Shown piece by piece: positions 44,629-55,704 of a DNA stretch of 64,000 nucleotides. This DNA comes from Begonia masoniana. Lineage: Eukaryota; Streptophyta; Magnoliopsida; Cucurbitales; Begoniaceae. The notes beneath the pieces are model-generated. The model did not search any database, was not told the DNA's origin, and was given only the letters and a program-made list of their open reading frames with translations. The position numbers and the translations under genes are program-made. The stretch spans positions 44,119,124 through 44,183,123 of the forward strand of contig CM039512.1 in the NCBI GenBank assembly GCA_022432975.1, given 5' to 3'. How positions within the stretch are numbered: position 1 is the first letter of the stretch; each line of letters begins with the position of its first letter.

Positions 44629-45430
44629 GTTTGAGTTGAACGTCGAGGAAGTAAAAGTGAGAAATAATCTTAGGATTGGGCATTCGAGGCCCCGCTAGTG
44701 GAAGAATAGTCATGTAAAAATTTGCAGATGTTCGTAATTGAGGACATGTTGTCTACACAAAATTAGAGAATGTATCCTAAAAATGTGATTGTAAATGATT
44801 GAAGTGTTGAGTTTTAATGAGTTTAGAAATGTCTTTAGAGGGTGACTAGATAGATATATGGTTATTTTTTATGCATTATTTTGCTTGACATTTAACAAGA
44901 TTTCTATATCTATATTACATGCATTATTAGTATAACTATGGCATTCAATGTATATATAGTGAGAATGCTCAAATCACGCATCATGAAATTGTTTACGTGT
45001 AAAAAGGATATTATAAAAGGTGGTAACGCTCGAACTCAAAAAGTTAGGGGATTGTGTGATGTAGGTAAAGTCAAAAATTAGAAGGTGGTGGACTGTGTCC
45101 TCATTGGGTTATAAATCTCTAGCCATCTAGAGGTTTATATTGTGGCATGGAGGTGCTATTGTGAACTTGTCAAAGGAAAGTATGTGAACAACTTTAAATA
45201 TGACAATTTATTGATCATGCATATTAATATTCACATGGATCATTTATTTGACATTTACAAAAGCAAAAGTGTTCTTCAGATGAAATGATATATTAAGGAT
45301 GGTGAATAAGCTCAAGAAAGATTGGATGAAGATATGGAATGGATAAAAGAAAATAAAAGAAACCCATGGCTGGACGATTTTGAGCTTATAGCTCTCGGCT
45401 AATACTTTCTCCAAGGAGAAGATCACAACT
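44629..45430. other. Host-locus DNA without recognised genes
   Basis: AT-rich; no open frame of note. It contains the GTGAGAAATAATC core resembling the repeats at 27010-27140. Confidence 0.45.
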
Positions 45431-46147
45431 TGTAGGGATGGTATAAACCAACTTCTTTCATTTTCCAGCCCCTAAGAGACTTAGAGAGAAGTGTGAGATG
45501 AGAGTTTTTCAAGTTACCACAACAAGAAAAACAATTGGAGGGCTGCTCCTCATGGTTTGCACAATACCGTGGCTTACCTAGGCACCAACCTTGGTAACTC
45601 CAAGAACCGCCAAGTTTTAAAGGAAATATGTTATTTTCATTTCACCAAAAGACTCTTACAACCACCACTATGCATGCATTTATAGGACTCCTAAACATCG
45701 TTGGATGGTTGGCGGCCATGAGCTGCCAAGATGAGCCGAGCACGCGCCTCCCCTCAATGGTTGATATTCAATCCGTGCAAGCTTCATCCATTCCTCCTTG
45801 TGTGCCATGTCATTCATTCCACCTCGTGTCCTTCAGCCAAGTCATCAATCCAAGCCTCTCTTGAGCTTGATCCATCAGTTGTGCATGAATAAGACCTTGG
45901 GTGCATGAATTCTTCCTTGGCTGAGCCAACATCTATAAAAACTGTAACACCAGAGGATTTTTCCTCAACGTGTGTTTCTTTAGATTTAATTAATTTACGT
46001 TATGTTCGTTATTGGGTTAAGTAATTATGCTCGGGAGTTTCGGTGGAGGAGTCAGACCGAGGGTGAGGTGAGAGATTATCAAGGGTTCGATATGGTTGAA
46101 AATACGGGAGGGCAAAACGGTAATGAGGATTTAATTAATGGTTAGTT

Positions 46148-46163
46148 TTATTATTATTATTAA

Positions 46164-46235
<72 letters not shown>
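46148..46235 (+). repeat. (ATT)n microsatellite
   Basis: About 29 near-perfect TTA/ATT units. A hairpin with arms CAGAATGG and CCATTCTG follows at 46259-46280. Confidence 0.93.
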
Positions 46236-46237
<2 letters not shown>

Positions 46238-46828
46238 TAAAAATAAAAAACAAAACAACAGAATGGCCGAAGCCATTCTGCTGTTCGCGAGTGCCGAAGG
46301 CAGGGCAGCGAAGGGGAGAGGCGAGGGCGAGCGATCGACGGCCGTTCACCGCCGGCGACTCGACGCTCTCCGGCCAAACGACTTCGGCGAGTAGGTTCCG
46401 GCCGTCTCCGCGCGCGCACCGACTGGTAAGCTCGATTTTTCCCCTGTTTTCCTCTCTGTTCTAGGCCGTGGATCACTGAGCTGCTAGAGCTCCAATCGCC
46501 GGCCGTTTTTGGTTGCTCTCGGCGTCGAATTGCCGAGCTCGGTGCTGGCAAGGGTTGCCGAGCAATGGTGAGCTCGGATTGAGTGAAAAACCGAGGGCTA
46601 GGTTTTTGGAGCTCGGGTTTTTGTGTGGAATTTCGGGTTTTCTTTTTAGGTTATGTTAATTGGTTGTTAGGGGGATTGATTGGTGAGGAATTGGGTGGAG
46701 TTTGATGGAAAATCGGAAAGGGAGAAATTTCGGATTAAGGGGCAGATTCGGGTTTTTGCTATTTTGATCTAGCTCGGGTCGTTTGTTTTCAAATTCCTTT
46801 TGGCAGGTTAAAATAGGTTATTAGAGGA

Positions 46829-49800
46829 TGTACGCTTTGTGTCTCGTAAGAGATGTACGCTTGTGTCTCGTAAGAGATGTACGCTTGTGTCTCGTAAGAG
46901 ATGTACGCTTGTGTCTCGTAAGAGATGTACGCTTGTGTCTCGTAAGAGATGTACGCTTGTGTCTCGTAAGAGATGTACGCTTTGGGTGTCTCGTAAGAGA
47001 TGTACGCTTTGGGTGTCTCGTAAGAGATGTACGCTTTGGGTGTCTCGTAAGAGATGTACGCTTTGGGTGTCTCGTAAGAGATGTACGCTTGTGTCTCGTA
47101 AGAGATGTACGCTTTGGGTGTCTCGTAAGAGATGTACGCTTTGGGTGTCTCGTAAGAGATGTACGCTTGTGTCTCGTAAGAGATGTACGCTTTGGGTGTC
47201 TCGTAAGAGATGTACGCTTGTGTCTCGTAAGAGATGTACGCTTGTGTCTCGTAAGAGATGTACGCTTGTGTCTCGTAAGAGATGTACGCTTGTGTCTCGT
47301 AAGAGATGTACGCTTGTGTCTCGTAAGAGATGTACGCTTGTGTCTCGTAAGAGATGTACGCTTGTGTCTCGTAAGAGATGTACGCTTGTGTCTCGTAAGA
47401 GATGTACGCTTGTGTCTCGTAAGAGATGTACGCTTTGGGTGTCTCGTAAGAGATGTACGCTTTGGGTGTCTCGTAAGAGATGTACGCTTTGGGTGTCTCG
47501 TAAGAGATGTACGCTTTGGGTGTCTCGTAAGAGATGTACGCTTGTGTCTCGTAAGAGATGTACGCTTGTGTCTCGTAAGAGATGTACGCTTGTGTCTCGT
47601 AAGAGATGTACGCTTTGTGTCTCGTAAGAGATGTACGCTTGTGTCTCGTAAGAGATGTACGCTTTGGGTGTCTCGTAAGAGATGTACGCTTGTGTCTCGT
47701 AAGAGATGTACGCTTGTGTCTCGTAAGAGATGTACGCTTTGTGTCTCGTAAGAGATGTACGCTTTGGGTGTCTCGTAAGAGATGTACGCTTGTGTCTCGT
47801 AAGAGATGTACGCTTTGGGTGTCTCGTAAGAGATGTACGCTTGTGTCTCGTAAGAGATGTACGCTTTGTGTCTCGTAAGAGATGTACGCTTGTGTCTCGT
47901 AAGAGATGTACGCTTTGGGTGTCTCGTAAGAGATGTACGCTTGTGTCTCGTAAGAGATGTACGCTTTGGGTGTCTCGTAAGAGATGTACGCTTTGTGTCT
48001 CGTAAGAGATGTACGCTTTGGGTGTCTCGTAAGAGATGTACGCTTTGGGTGTCTCGTAAGAGATGTACGCTTGTGTCTCGTAAGAGATGTACGCTTGTGT
48101 CTCGTAAGAGATGTACGCTTGTGTCTCGTAAGAGATGTACGCTTGTGTCTCGTAAGAGATGTACGCTTTGGGTGTCTCGTAAGAGATGTACGCTTTGTGT
48201 CTCGTAAGAGATGTACGCTTTGGGTGTCTCGTAAGAGATGTACGCTTGTGTCTCGTAAGAGATGTACGCTTTGGGTGTCTCGTAAGAGATGTACGCTTGT
48301 GTCTCGTAAGAGATGTACGCTTTGGGTGTCTCGTAAGAGATGTACGCTTGTGTCTCGTAAGAGATGTACGCTTGTGTCTCGTAAGAGATGTACGCTTGTG
48401 TCTCGTAAGAGATGTACGCTTTGGGTGTCTCGTAAGAGATGTACGCTTTGGGTGTCTCGTAAGAGATGTACGCTTTGGGTGTCTCGTAAGAGATGTACGC
48501 TTTGGGTGTCTCGTAAGAGATGTACGCTTGTGTCTCGTAAGAGATGTACGCTTTGGGTGTCTCGTAAGAGATGTACGCTTGTGTCTCGTAAGAGATGTAC
48601 GCTTTGTGTCTCGTAAGAGATGTACGCTTGTGTCTCGTAAGAGATGTACGCTTTGGGTGTCTCGTAAGAGATGTACGCTTGTGTCTCGTAAGAGATGTAC
48701 GCTTGTGTCTCGTAAGAGATGTACGCTTGTGTCTCGTAAGAGATGTACGCTTGTGTCTCGTAAGAGATGTACGCTTGTGTCTCGTAAGAGATGTACGCTT
48801 TGGGTGTCTCGTAAGAGATGTACGCTTTGTGTCTCGTAGAGATGTACGCTTTGGGTGTCTCGTAAGAGATGTACGCTTTGGGTGTCTCGTAAGAGATGTA
48901 CGCTTTGGGTGTCTCGTAAGAGATGTACGCTTTGTGTCTCGTAGAGATGTACGCTTTGGGTGTCTCGTAAGAGATGTACGCTTTGTGTCTCGTAGAGATG
49001 TACGCTTTGTGTCTCGTAGAGATGTACGCTTTGTGTCTCGTAGAGATGTACGCTTTGGGTGTCTCGTAAGAGATGTACGCTTGTGTCTCGTAAGAGATGT
49101 ACGCTTTGTGTCTCGTAGAGATGTACGCTTTGTGTCTCGTAGAGATGTACGCTTTGTGTCTCGTAGAGATGTACGCTTTGGGTGTCTCGTAAGAGATGTA
49201 CGCTTTGTGTCTCGTAGAGATGTACGCTTTGTGTCTCGTAGAGATGTACGCTTTGGGTGTCTCGTAAGAGATGTACGCTTTGGGTGTCTCGTAAGAGATG
49301 TACGCTTTGTGTCTCGTAGAGATGTACGCTTTGTGTCTCGTAGAGATGTACGCTTTGTGTCTCGTAGAGATGTACGCTTTGTGTCTCGTAGAGATGTACG
49401 CTTTGTGTCTCGTAGAGATGTACGCTTTGTGTCTCGTAGAGATGTACGCTTGTGTCTCGTAAGAGATGTACGCTTTGGGTGTCTCGTAAGAGATGTACGC
49501 TTTGGGTGTCTCGTAAGAGATGTACGCTTTGTGTCTCGTAAGAGATGTACGCTTTGTGTCTCGTAGAGATGTACGCTTTGTGTCTCGTAAGAGATGTACG
49601 CTTTGGGTGTCTCGTAAGAGATGTACGCTTGTGTCTCGTAAGAGATGTACGCTTTGGGTGTCTCGTAAGAGATGTACGCTTTGTGTCTCGTAAGAGATGT
49701 ACGCTTTGTGTCTCGTAAGAGATGTACGCTGGGTGTCTCGTAAGAGATGTACGCTTTGGGTGTCTCGTAAGAGATGTACGCTTTGTGTCTCGTAAGAGAT

Positions 49801-50035
49801 GTACGCTGGGTGTCTCGTAAGAGATGTCGCTTTGTGGCTCGTAAGAGATGTACGCTTTGTGTCTCGTAGAGATGTACACTGGTTGTCTCGTAAGAGATGT
49901 ACGCTTGTGTCTGGTAAGAGAGTTATACGCTGGGTGTCTCGTAGAGATGTACGCTTTGTGTCTCGTAAGAGATGTACGCTTTGTGTCTCGTGAGAGATGT
50001 ACGCTTTGGGTGTCTGGTGTGAGCTGTAAGCTGGG
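46829..50035. repeat. 24-27 bp minisatellite, roughly 125 units
   Basis: Four main variants share GTACGCTT and GTCTCGTA: 24 bases (CTTGTGTCTCGTAAGAGAT), 27 bases (CTTTGGGTGTCTCG), 25 bases (CTTTGTGTCTCGTAAG) and 24 bases (CTTTGTGTCTCGTAGAG). The last variant is confined to about 48830-49580, so that part expanded separately. Units after about 49700 are increasingly mutated. Because units lack stops in several frames, very long open frames appear on both strands; I do not regard them as genes. Confidence 0.97.
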
Positions 50036-50221
50036 TGTCCTCGAGTAGAATGGATTCGCGAGAGACGTACGTCGTTGTGTTTGTTGTTTCGGGTGGTATT
50101 GCATATTGAAGCACACATCATGGTATAACACGTTAGGTACAATTGGTGGCGTTGTTTGGCATTGTGTTTGGCTTGTGAGCATGAACGTAATCAGATAAAG
50201 TGAATTGTAAAATGCATCTCG

Positions 50222-50395
50222 ATAGTGTGCCTTGGCTAGGTTGGTGTGTAGCACCCCGAGGGGAACTCTATGAGAGATGATCGGCTAAAACACGAAATCC
50301 TAAATAGTGTGTCTTGTCGGGCTGAGGTGTTGGTGTGTAGCACCCCGAGGGGATCTCTATGAAGGATGACTGGCTAACAGCAAACAAGCACAACT
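50222..50395 (+). repeat. 89-bp direct duplication
   Basis: Two copies of a segment containing TTGGTGTGTAGCACCCCGAG and CTCTATGA, starting 89 bases apart. Confidence 0.85.
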
Positions 50396-51300
50396 GAGTG
50401 TTAGAAACTACATGTGTTAGGTTGGTTGCATTGTGGTGTTGTGGTGTTGTGTTGCGTTGTCGTGCTGTATTAAAGAATAAGGCATCGTTGATGCGGGCAA
50501 ATCTGTGTTTTGTTTCGTGTCGTTGTGTTGTTTGGTTGTTTTGTTCAGCGTTGTGTGTGGCTTGCATTTTATCTAGTCGTATTTGTTAATCCTTACTTGC
50601 TAAGCGTAAGCTTACGTGTGCGTGTGTTCTGTGGTGTAGGTAACGACGCGGGTACAGGTGAGCTATGTGAGTCAGCCAAGACTTGAGAGCAGTCGGAGAT
50701 GCATGGGTCGTGCCGGTACGGGCAGTTGTCGGGGCGACTCCACCATGGTCTTCGGGAGATGTGGGACTTTGTATTTTGATAGCGTATTGTAAATGTCTGT
50801 TGTTGTATATAGTTAAGTTAAGGGTGATGTGTCGCCCTATTTTGTGGACTTTCTTCACTTAGGTATGTTCGTATTTTAGTTTACCTCTTTGCTGCTCTTT
50901 GGAGATTTCGTATGCTGGATAGTTGAGTATAGGTATTCTGGATTTGGTTGAGATTGGACTGTGTGCAGGTACTTAGCATTTTGGAGGCACCATTTTCAGG
51001 TGTTAATTTGCCGAAATTTTCTGGAAAGACGCCGTGGTGCTTAGCGGTTAGGATTAAGGGAAATTATCGAGTCTAGGCTTATTTTAAATTATGTTTTAAT
51101 GTGGGATTGGTTAGCAAAGTAGCGCACCGAACTAGGGTAGGTTCGGGGGCGTTACAAAAACTTACCCTTTACCCACCACCATACATCTGCTCTTAGAACA
51201 CATCTATTCCTAATCACACAATCTACAAACATGCAATAAATGGCTAATTGTTTTGCCAAAACACATGCTAATGTATGCCAAAGTAGATAGACTAAATGGG

Positions 51301-53104
51301 TTACACAACCTTGATGTAGGGAAGACAAATTCCCTCTTTAGTTCCCTCAATCCTTGCATCCCAAGTGATGACATGTAACGGTTGATCCTTGTCCTTAGAG
51401 CTAGGCTCCCATTCCAAGTCCTTGAAAAGATTATTACCTACAAAAGAATTAAATTTGTTAGAAAATAGGTTAAATATATTATGGGTCTTGGATATGTTTG
51501 GGGCCTTAGTCTAGGATTGCGTCATGGGCTTCTGGGGCACATCATCCTCCCTGAGTAATTGAGGATTTTCCCTCAAATCCTTTTCTTGGGCCTCCTCGAT
51601 GTCAAATTCCTCTCCTACGTAAGGCGATAGATCCTGGAAATTAAAGGTTGGTGACACGCTATAGTCCCTTGGCAATTCTATCTTGTAGACGTTGTTGTTG
51701 ATTCGTTCCAACACCTTGAAAGGTCCGTCAACCCTAGGTAATAATTTAAATTTTCTTTTATCTGGGAATCTTTCCTTGCGTAAGTGTAGCCATACTAAGT
51801 CACCTATGTTAAAAATCACTTCCTTACGACCTTTGTTTGTCTGTCATGCATAACCTTAATTTTTCCTTTCTATGGTTTTACGCACGTTTTCATGTAATTC
51901 CTTGATTTGTGCTGCCTTGCCTTCTCCTAAGGGGTTCTCTGGTTCCTTCATTGGTAGGGGCACAAGATCCAGTGGCGTGGAGGAATTATATACATATACC
52001 ACTTCGAAGGGTGCCCGTTGAGTAGTGGAGTGGACACTCTGATTGTAGGAAAAATCTAATTCAGGTAGGAGAATATCCCAGTTAGATAACTTATTTCTTA
52101 CGACACTACGTAGAAGGGTACCTAAAGTTTGGTTGACCACTTCTGTTTGCTGATCCGTTTAGGGATGGAAAGATGTGCTAAAACACAGTTTAGTCCCCAC
52201 TTTTCTCCCTAAGGTCTTCCAAAATATACTTAAAAACTTAGTGTCGCTATCCAACACTATAGAGTGTGAGATCCCATGGAGACTGACAATCTCTTGGAAG
52301 AAAATGTCACTAATATGGATTGAGTTATCAGTTTTGGCACAAGCAATGAAATGTGCCATCTTCAAAAAATGATCCATGACTACCAAGATAGCATTCTTGC
52401 TTCTAGCTATTCATGGCAATTCTAGGTCAAAATCTATACTGATTTCAACCCACGGTTTAGTCGATACTGGTAAGGGTAGATATAATTCTTGGGGAAGGAC
52501 TTTACTCTTGGCCCTTATACAAATAGCGCACTGTTCGATCATGTGGTGTACATGTCTCATCATGTGGGGCCAAAACAAATGCTCCTTAAGTAGATCTAAG
52601 GTCATTCTCTCCTCGACATGGCTAACTAAACCTCCACTGTGAGCTTCCTTGACGAGACATTGTCTCATACTTCCTTTAAGGATACATAATTTGCCTCCCT
52701 TAAGTAGATAGCCATCCGTAATACGGTACTCTCTTTCGCCTCCATCTAGGTATCTAGTATAATGTGTTCCAAAATGTGCATCTGATGCATAATTGTTCTT
52801 GATCCATTCAAATCCAAAGAATATATGCCCTAGAGTAGTTATAAGGATGTGTTTCCTAGATAAGGCATCCCCAACCACATTGCTCTCCCCTTTAATATAT
52901 TTAAGAGTGTAAAGGAATCTCTTCAGGAACTCCACCCACTTTGTGTGCCTCTTGTTTAGCTTGTTCTGACTACGAATGTGCTTCAAGGCTTGGTGGTCAG
53001 TATGGATCACAAATTCCTTTGACAAAAGATAGTGTTGCTATTGTTCAATTGCTCGTATGATGGCATAAAATTCTTTGTCATATGTGGAATGATTTAGCAC
53101 GACT
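51301..53104 (-). pseudogene. Gypsy RNase H and integrase with several stops
   Basis: The minus strand gives the RNase H end (STYDKEFYAIIRAIEQ, stop near 53040, HTDHQALKHIRSQNKL). The integrase zinc site follows (HSGGLVSHVEERM through EQCAICIRAKS), then PWVEISIDFDLELP, a TGA at 52411, [27 protein letters not shown], a TAA near 52156, DQQTEVVNQTLGTLLRS, two stops near 51843-51854, and NIGDLVWLHLRKERFPDKRK. A TAG at 51511-51513 precedes about 70 more in-frame codons ending at 51301. The protease and polymerase are missing: the frame begins at a tandem repeat. It is non-functional. Confidence 0.88.
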
Positions 53105-54029
53105 CTTTTTTGTCATTTTTATTGTTTATTTACGTTAGTATAGGGGAAGAGTTAATTCGAAAAGAAAAATCAATTCTTTTCGAACTAGTATGAAATTTTA
53201 ATTACACAACCAGCATATCATGAGAAGAAAAGTCGGTTCGGACTAGTCCTAAATTTTAACTACACAACCAGTATATCATAAAAAGATATTCTGCAAAGTT
53301 TCGTGACTTTTCGACTTTGTTCAATTTTTTGTCATTTTTAATGTCGGTTTACGTTATTATTGGCGTAAAATCAGTCCGGAAAAAAAAAATGTTATCTCCA
53401 AATTATTTTGAAATTTTAACTACACAACACGCATATTATGAAAAGATATTCTGCAAAGTTTCGTGTCTTTTTGACTTCATGAAATTTTTTGTCATTTTTT
53501 ATTTCCGTTTACATTATTATAGGGGCAAGATCAGTGCATAAAGGAAAACTATGGCCCAGATTATTTTGAAATTTTAACTGCACAACAAGCATATCATGAG
53601 AAAAGATTCTGCAAAGTTTCGTGACTTTTCAACTTCGTATGATTTTTTGTCATTTTTTATATCCGGTTACGTTAGTTATTATAGAGGCTAATTCGGTCTG
53701 GAAATGAAAAAAAAGGCCCTTCTGAATTAGTCTGAAATTTTACTTACAAAACCAGCATATTATGAGAAGATATTTCTGTAAAGTTTCGTGACTTTTTGAT
53801 ATCATGCGGTTTTTTGTCACTTTTTATGTTCATTTACGTTATTATAGTGACAAAATTGGTGCATAAGGGAAAACCAATATCCGGTCCGAATTATTATGAA
53901 ATTTTAACTACACAACTAGCATATTATGAGAAGTGATTGTACAAATTTTCGTGACTTTTCAACTTCGTGCAATTTTTTGTCACTTTTAATGTCCGTTTAC
54001 CTTATTATAGAGGCTAAATCGGTCTGGAA
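53105..54029. repeat. Tandem repeat of about 163 bp, 5-6 units
   Basis: The segment TTTTTTGTCAYTTTT recurs at about 53111, 53331, 53491, 53649, 53816 and 53979. Each unit also has a TTACGTTATTATAG block, a GAAATTTTAACTACACAAC block and a GCAAAGTTTCGTGAC block. The first interval is longer (about 220) because part of a unit is repeated. It lies exactly between the ends of two gypsy coding fragments. Confidence 0.88.
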
Positions 54030-54880
54030 CTTACATTCACCTGGATGGTTCTTCTTACACTTCTGGCATTGAGGAAACTGCAAAGGTCCTTGCATACACT
54101 TTCCGTCTCTCTGATTGATCTTGTCGTCTCTGGGTCTTTTTGTCCCCTTAAATTGTTGTTGCCATCCTTTGCTCTGCTGAGGTGGAATTTCTCTCAAAAA
54201 CCTATTCGGGGGATCCCTTTGCTTGAGAAACTTTAATTCACCTTCTTCGACTTCCAATGCCTTGGCTACCACCTTAGCATACGACACATCTTGAGTTTCG
54301 AATATCTTTACCCCTCTATAAATCTCTACCTTCAATCCTTGTACAAACTGGTGAACTTTGTTTTCATTGTGGCTCATCAAGTGGCTGGCATAACGAGACA
54401 GTGCTTCAAACTTCCTGACATATTTTGCTATTGATCCGGTCTGACGTAGTTGGGTAAACTCCACCATTTTGTTTGTTTGGAGGGTGTTACTGAAATACTT
54501 GTCGTAGAATACAACTTTGAACTCTTCCCATGACATCTCCTTCACATTGGTTGTGGCCTTCACCGTATCTCACCAGTACCTGGCATCTTTTGCAAAATGT
54601 AACATAGCGCTCGAGACTTTCTCTCTTTTGTCCACTTTAGCGTAGTTGAACATGTCTTCCATGGTTCGAATCCATTCTGCAACATAAAGGGGATCCGGTG
54701 ACAATCTATCAAACGTTGGAGGCCGGAGTCGGTGGAACCTAACTCCGCTCTGATCATTTGAAACACTGGAACTAGAATTCTCATGTTCCTCTGTAACGAC
54801 CCATTTTTCCAACAAGATATTGTCTGCTATGGGGATTGAGTTGTAACTCAATATCCTCCCCTCACGGCTTTGTTTGGCAA

Positions 54881-54960
54881 GGACTTTCCAGTCGGTCACC
54901 CAACCTGGTACTACTCTCGCCGAATCACTTTTTACTTCGGAGTTCTTATGGGATCTGTTG
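54881..54960 (-). promoter_or_regulatory. 5S-rRNA-derived Pol III promoter segment, left LTR
   Basis: The minus strand reads GATCCCATAAGAACTCCGAA, then GCGAGAGTAGTACCAGG, then TTGGGTGACCGACTGG, matching the 3' half of plant 5S rRNA including the A-box and C-box region. It is the closest of the three to true 5S. Confidence 0.8.
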
Positions 54961-55177
54961 CCAATTGTGCTCCAAAACGCGTCTTACTATCTTGGGAGGG
55001 TCTCTTTACATATGTTTCATTTCCACATACTTCCCCAAGCGATGTGGGATTGTGACGACCCTTTTTTACGACCCGTCACCTTCCAGTTTGTCTGCGCAAA
55101 TGTACCGCCATCCGAGTTCCGGTTCGTGCAGCCATCGTACACATACTTACACATCTGGGTCATCACAATCACCTCCC

Positions 55178-55258
55178 GGACTTTCCAGTCGGTCACCCAA
55201 CCTGGTACTACTCTTACAGAAGCACTTTTAACTTTGGAGTTCTTATGGGATCTGTTGC
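55178..55258 (-). promoter_or_regulatory. 5S-derived segment, middle LTR
   Basis: It differs from the left copy in the middle, with CTCCAAAGTTAAAAGTGC and CTGTAAGAGTAGTACC in place of the more 5S-like bases. Confidence 0.78.
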
Positions 55259-55467
55259 CAATTGTGCTCCAAAACGCGTCTTACTATCTTGGGAGGGTCT
55301 CTTTACATATGTTTCATTTCCATATACTTCGCCAAGCGATGTGGGATTGTGACGACCCCTTTTTTACGACCGTCACCTTCCAGTTTGTCTGCGCAAATGT
55401 ACCGCCATCCGAGTTCCGGTTCGTGCAGCCATCGTACACATACTTACACATCTGGGTCATCACAATC

Positions 55468-55535
55468 ACCTCCCCTCGGAGGCCCAACGTCCTCGTTGGC
55501 CACATTTTTGGTTGGGTACAGGCTCTGATACCATT
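55468..55535 (-). other. Cassandra internal domain
   Basis: On the minus strand a primer site TGGTATCAGAGCC lies next to the right LTR and a GAGGGGAGGTGAT purine tract next to the middle LTR. No coding capacity, as normal for TRIMs. Confidence 0.85.
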
Positions 55536-55624
55536 TGTAACGACCCATTTTCCCAGCAAGATATTGTCCGCTATGGGGATTGGGCTGTAGCTCAATATCC
55601 TCCCCTCACGACTTTGTTTGGCGA

Positions 55625-55704
55625 GGACTTTCCAGTCGGTCACTCAACCTGGTACTACTCTTACAGAAGCACTTTTAACTTTGGAGTTCTTATGGAATCC
55701 ATTG
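55625..55704 (-). promoter_or_regulatory. 5S-derived segment, right LTR
   Basis: Nearly identical to the middle copy; the 5' edge reads GGCAATGGATTCCATAAG, one more step away from 5S. Confidence 0.78.

Larger units (their letters stand above)
45943..51156 (+). mobile_element. Giant solo LTR, copy F (5.2 kb)
   Basis: It starts TGTAACACCAGAGG and ends GGTTCGGGGGCGTTACA, with AAAAC on both sides (45938-45942 and 51157-51161). It is related to copy D in inverse orientation: both share the TTGCTAAGCGT, GTGTTCTGTGGTGTAGGT and GGTTCGGGG landmarks. There is no primer site, polypurine tract or true gene. More than half of its length is one minisatellite. Confidence 0.87.
45431..51300 (-). repeat. Probable 3' LTR and trailer of the gypsy at 51301-53104, split by solo LTR F
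   Basis: Downstream of the polyprotein stop (minus strand), with the 5.2 kb insertion removed, lies about 660 bases of non-coding sequence with a CTATAAATGCATGC promoter-like stretch near 45675 and a possible ...CATCCCTACA end at 45431. This fits a 3' LTR, but the start and polypurine tract cannot be fixed and the matching 5' LTR is not in the window. Confidence 0.4.

Noticed and set aside
46789..50254. Two overlapping minus-strand open frames of over 1100 codons, and several plus-strand frames, as giant repeat proteins
   Set aside because: They arise from a minisatellite whose units lack stops in several frames on both strands. Frames switch wherever 25-base units occur, and there is no signal peptide, domain or unique coding core.
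54881..55704. True 5S rRNA genes
   Set aside because: Only the 3' portion of 5S is present, with many changes, inside Cassandra LTRs.
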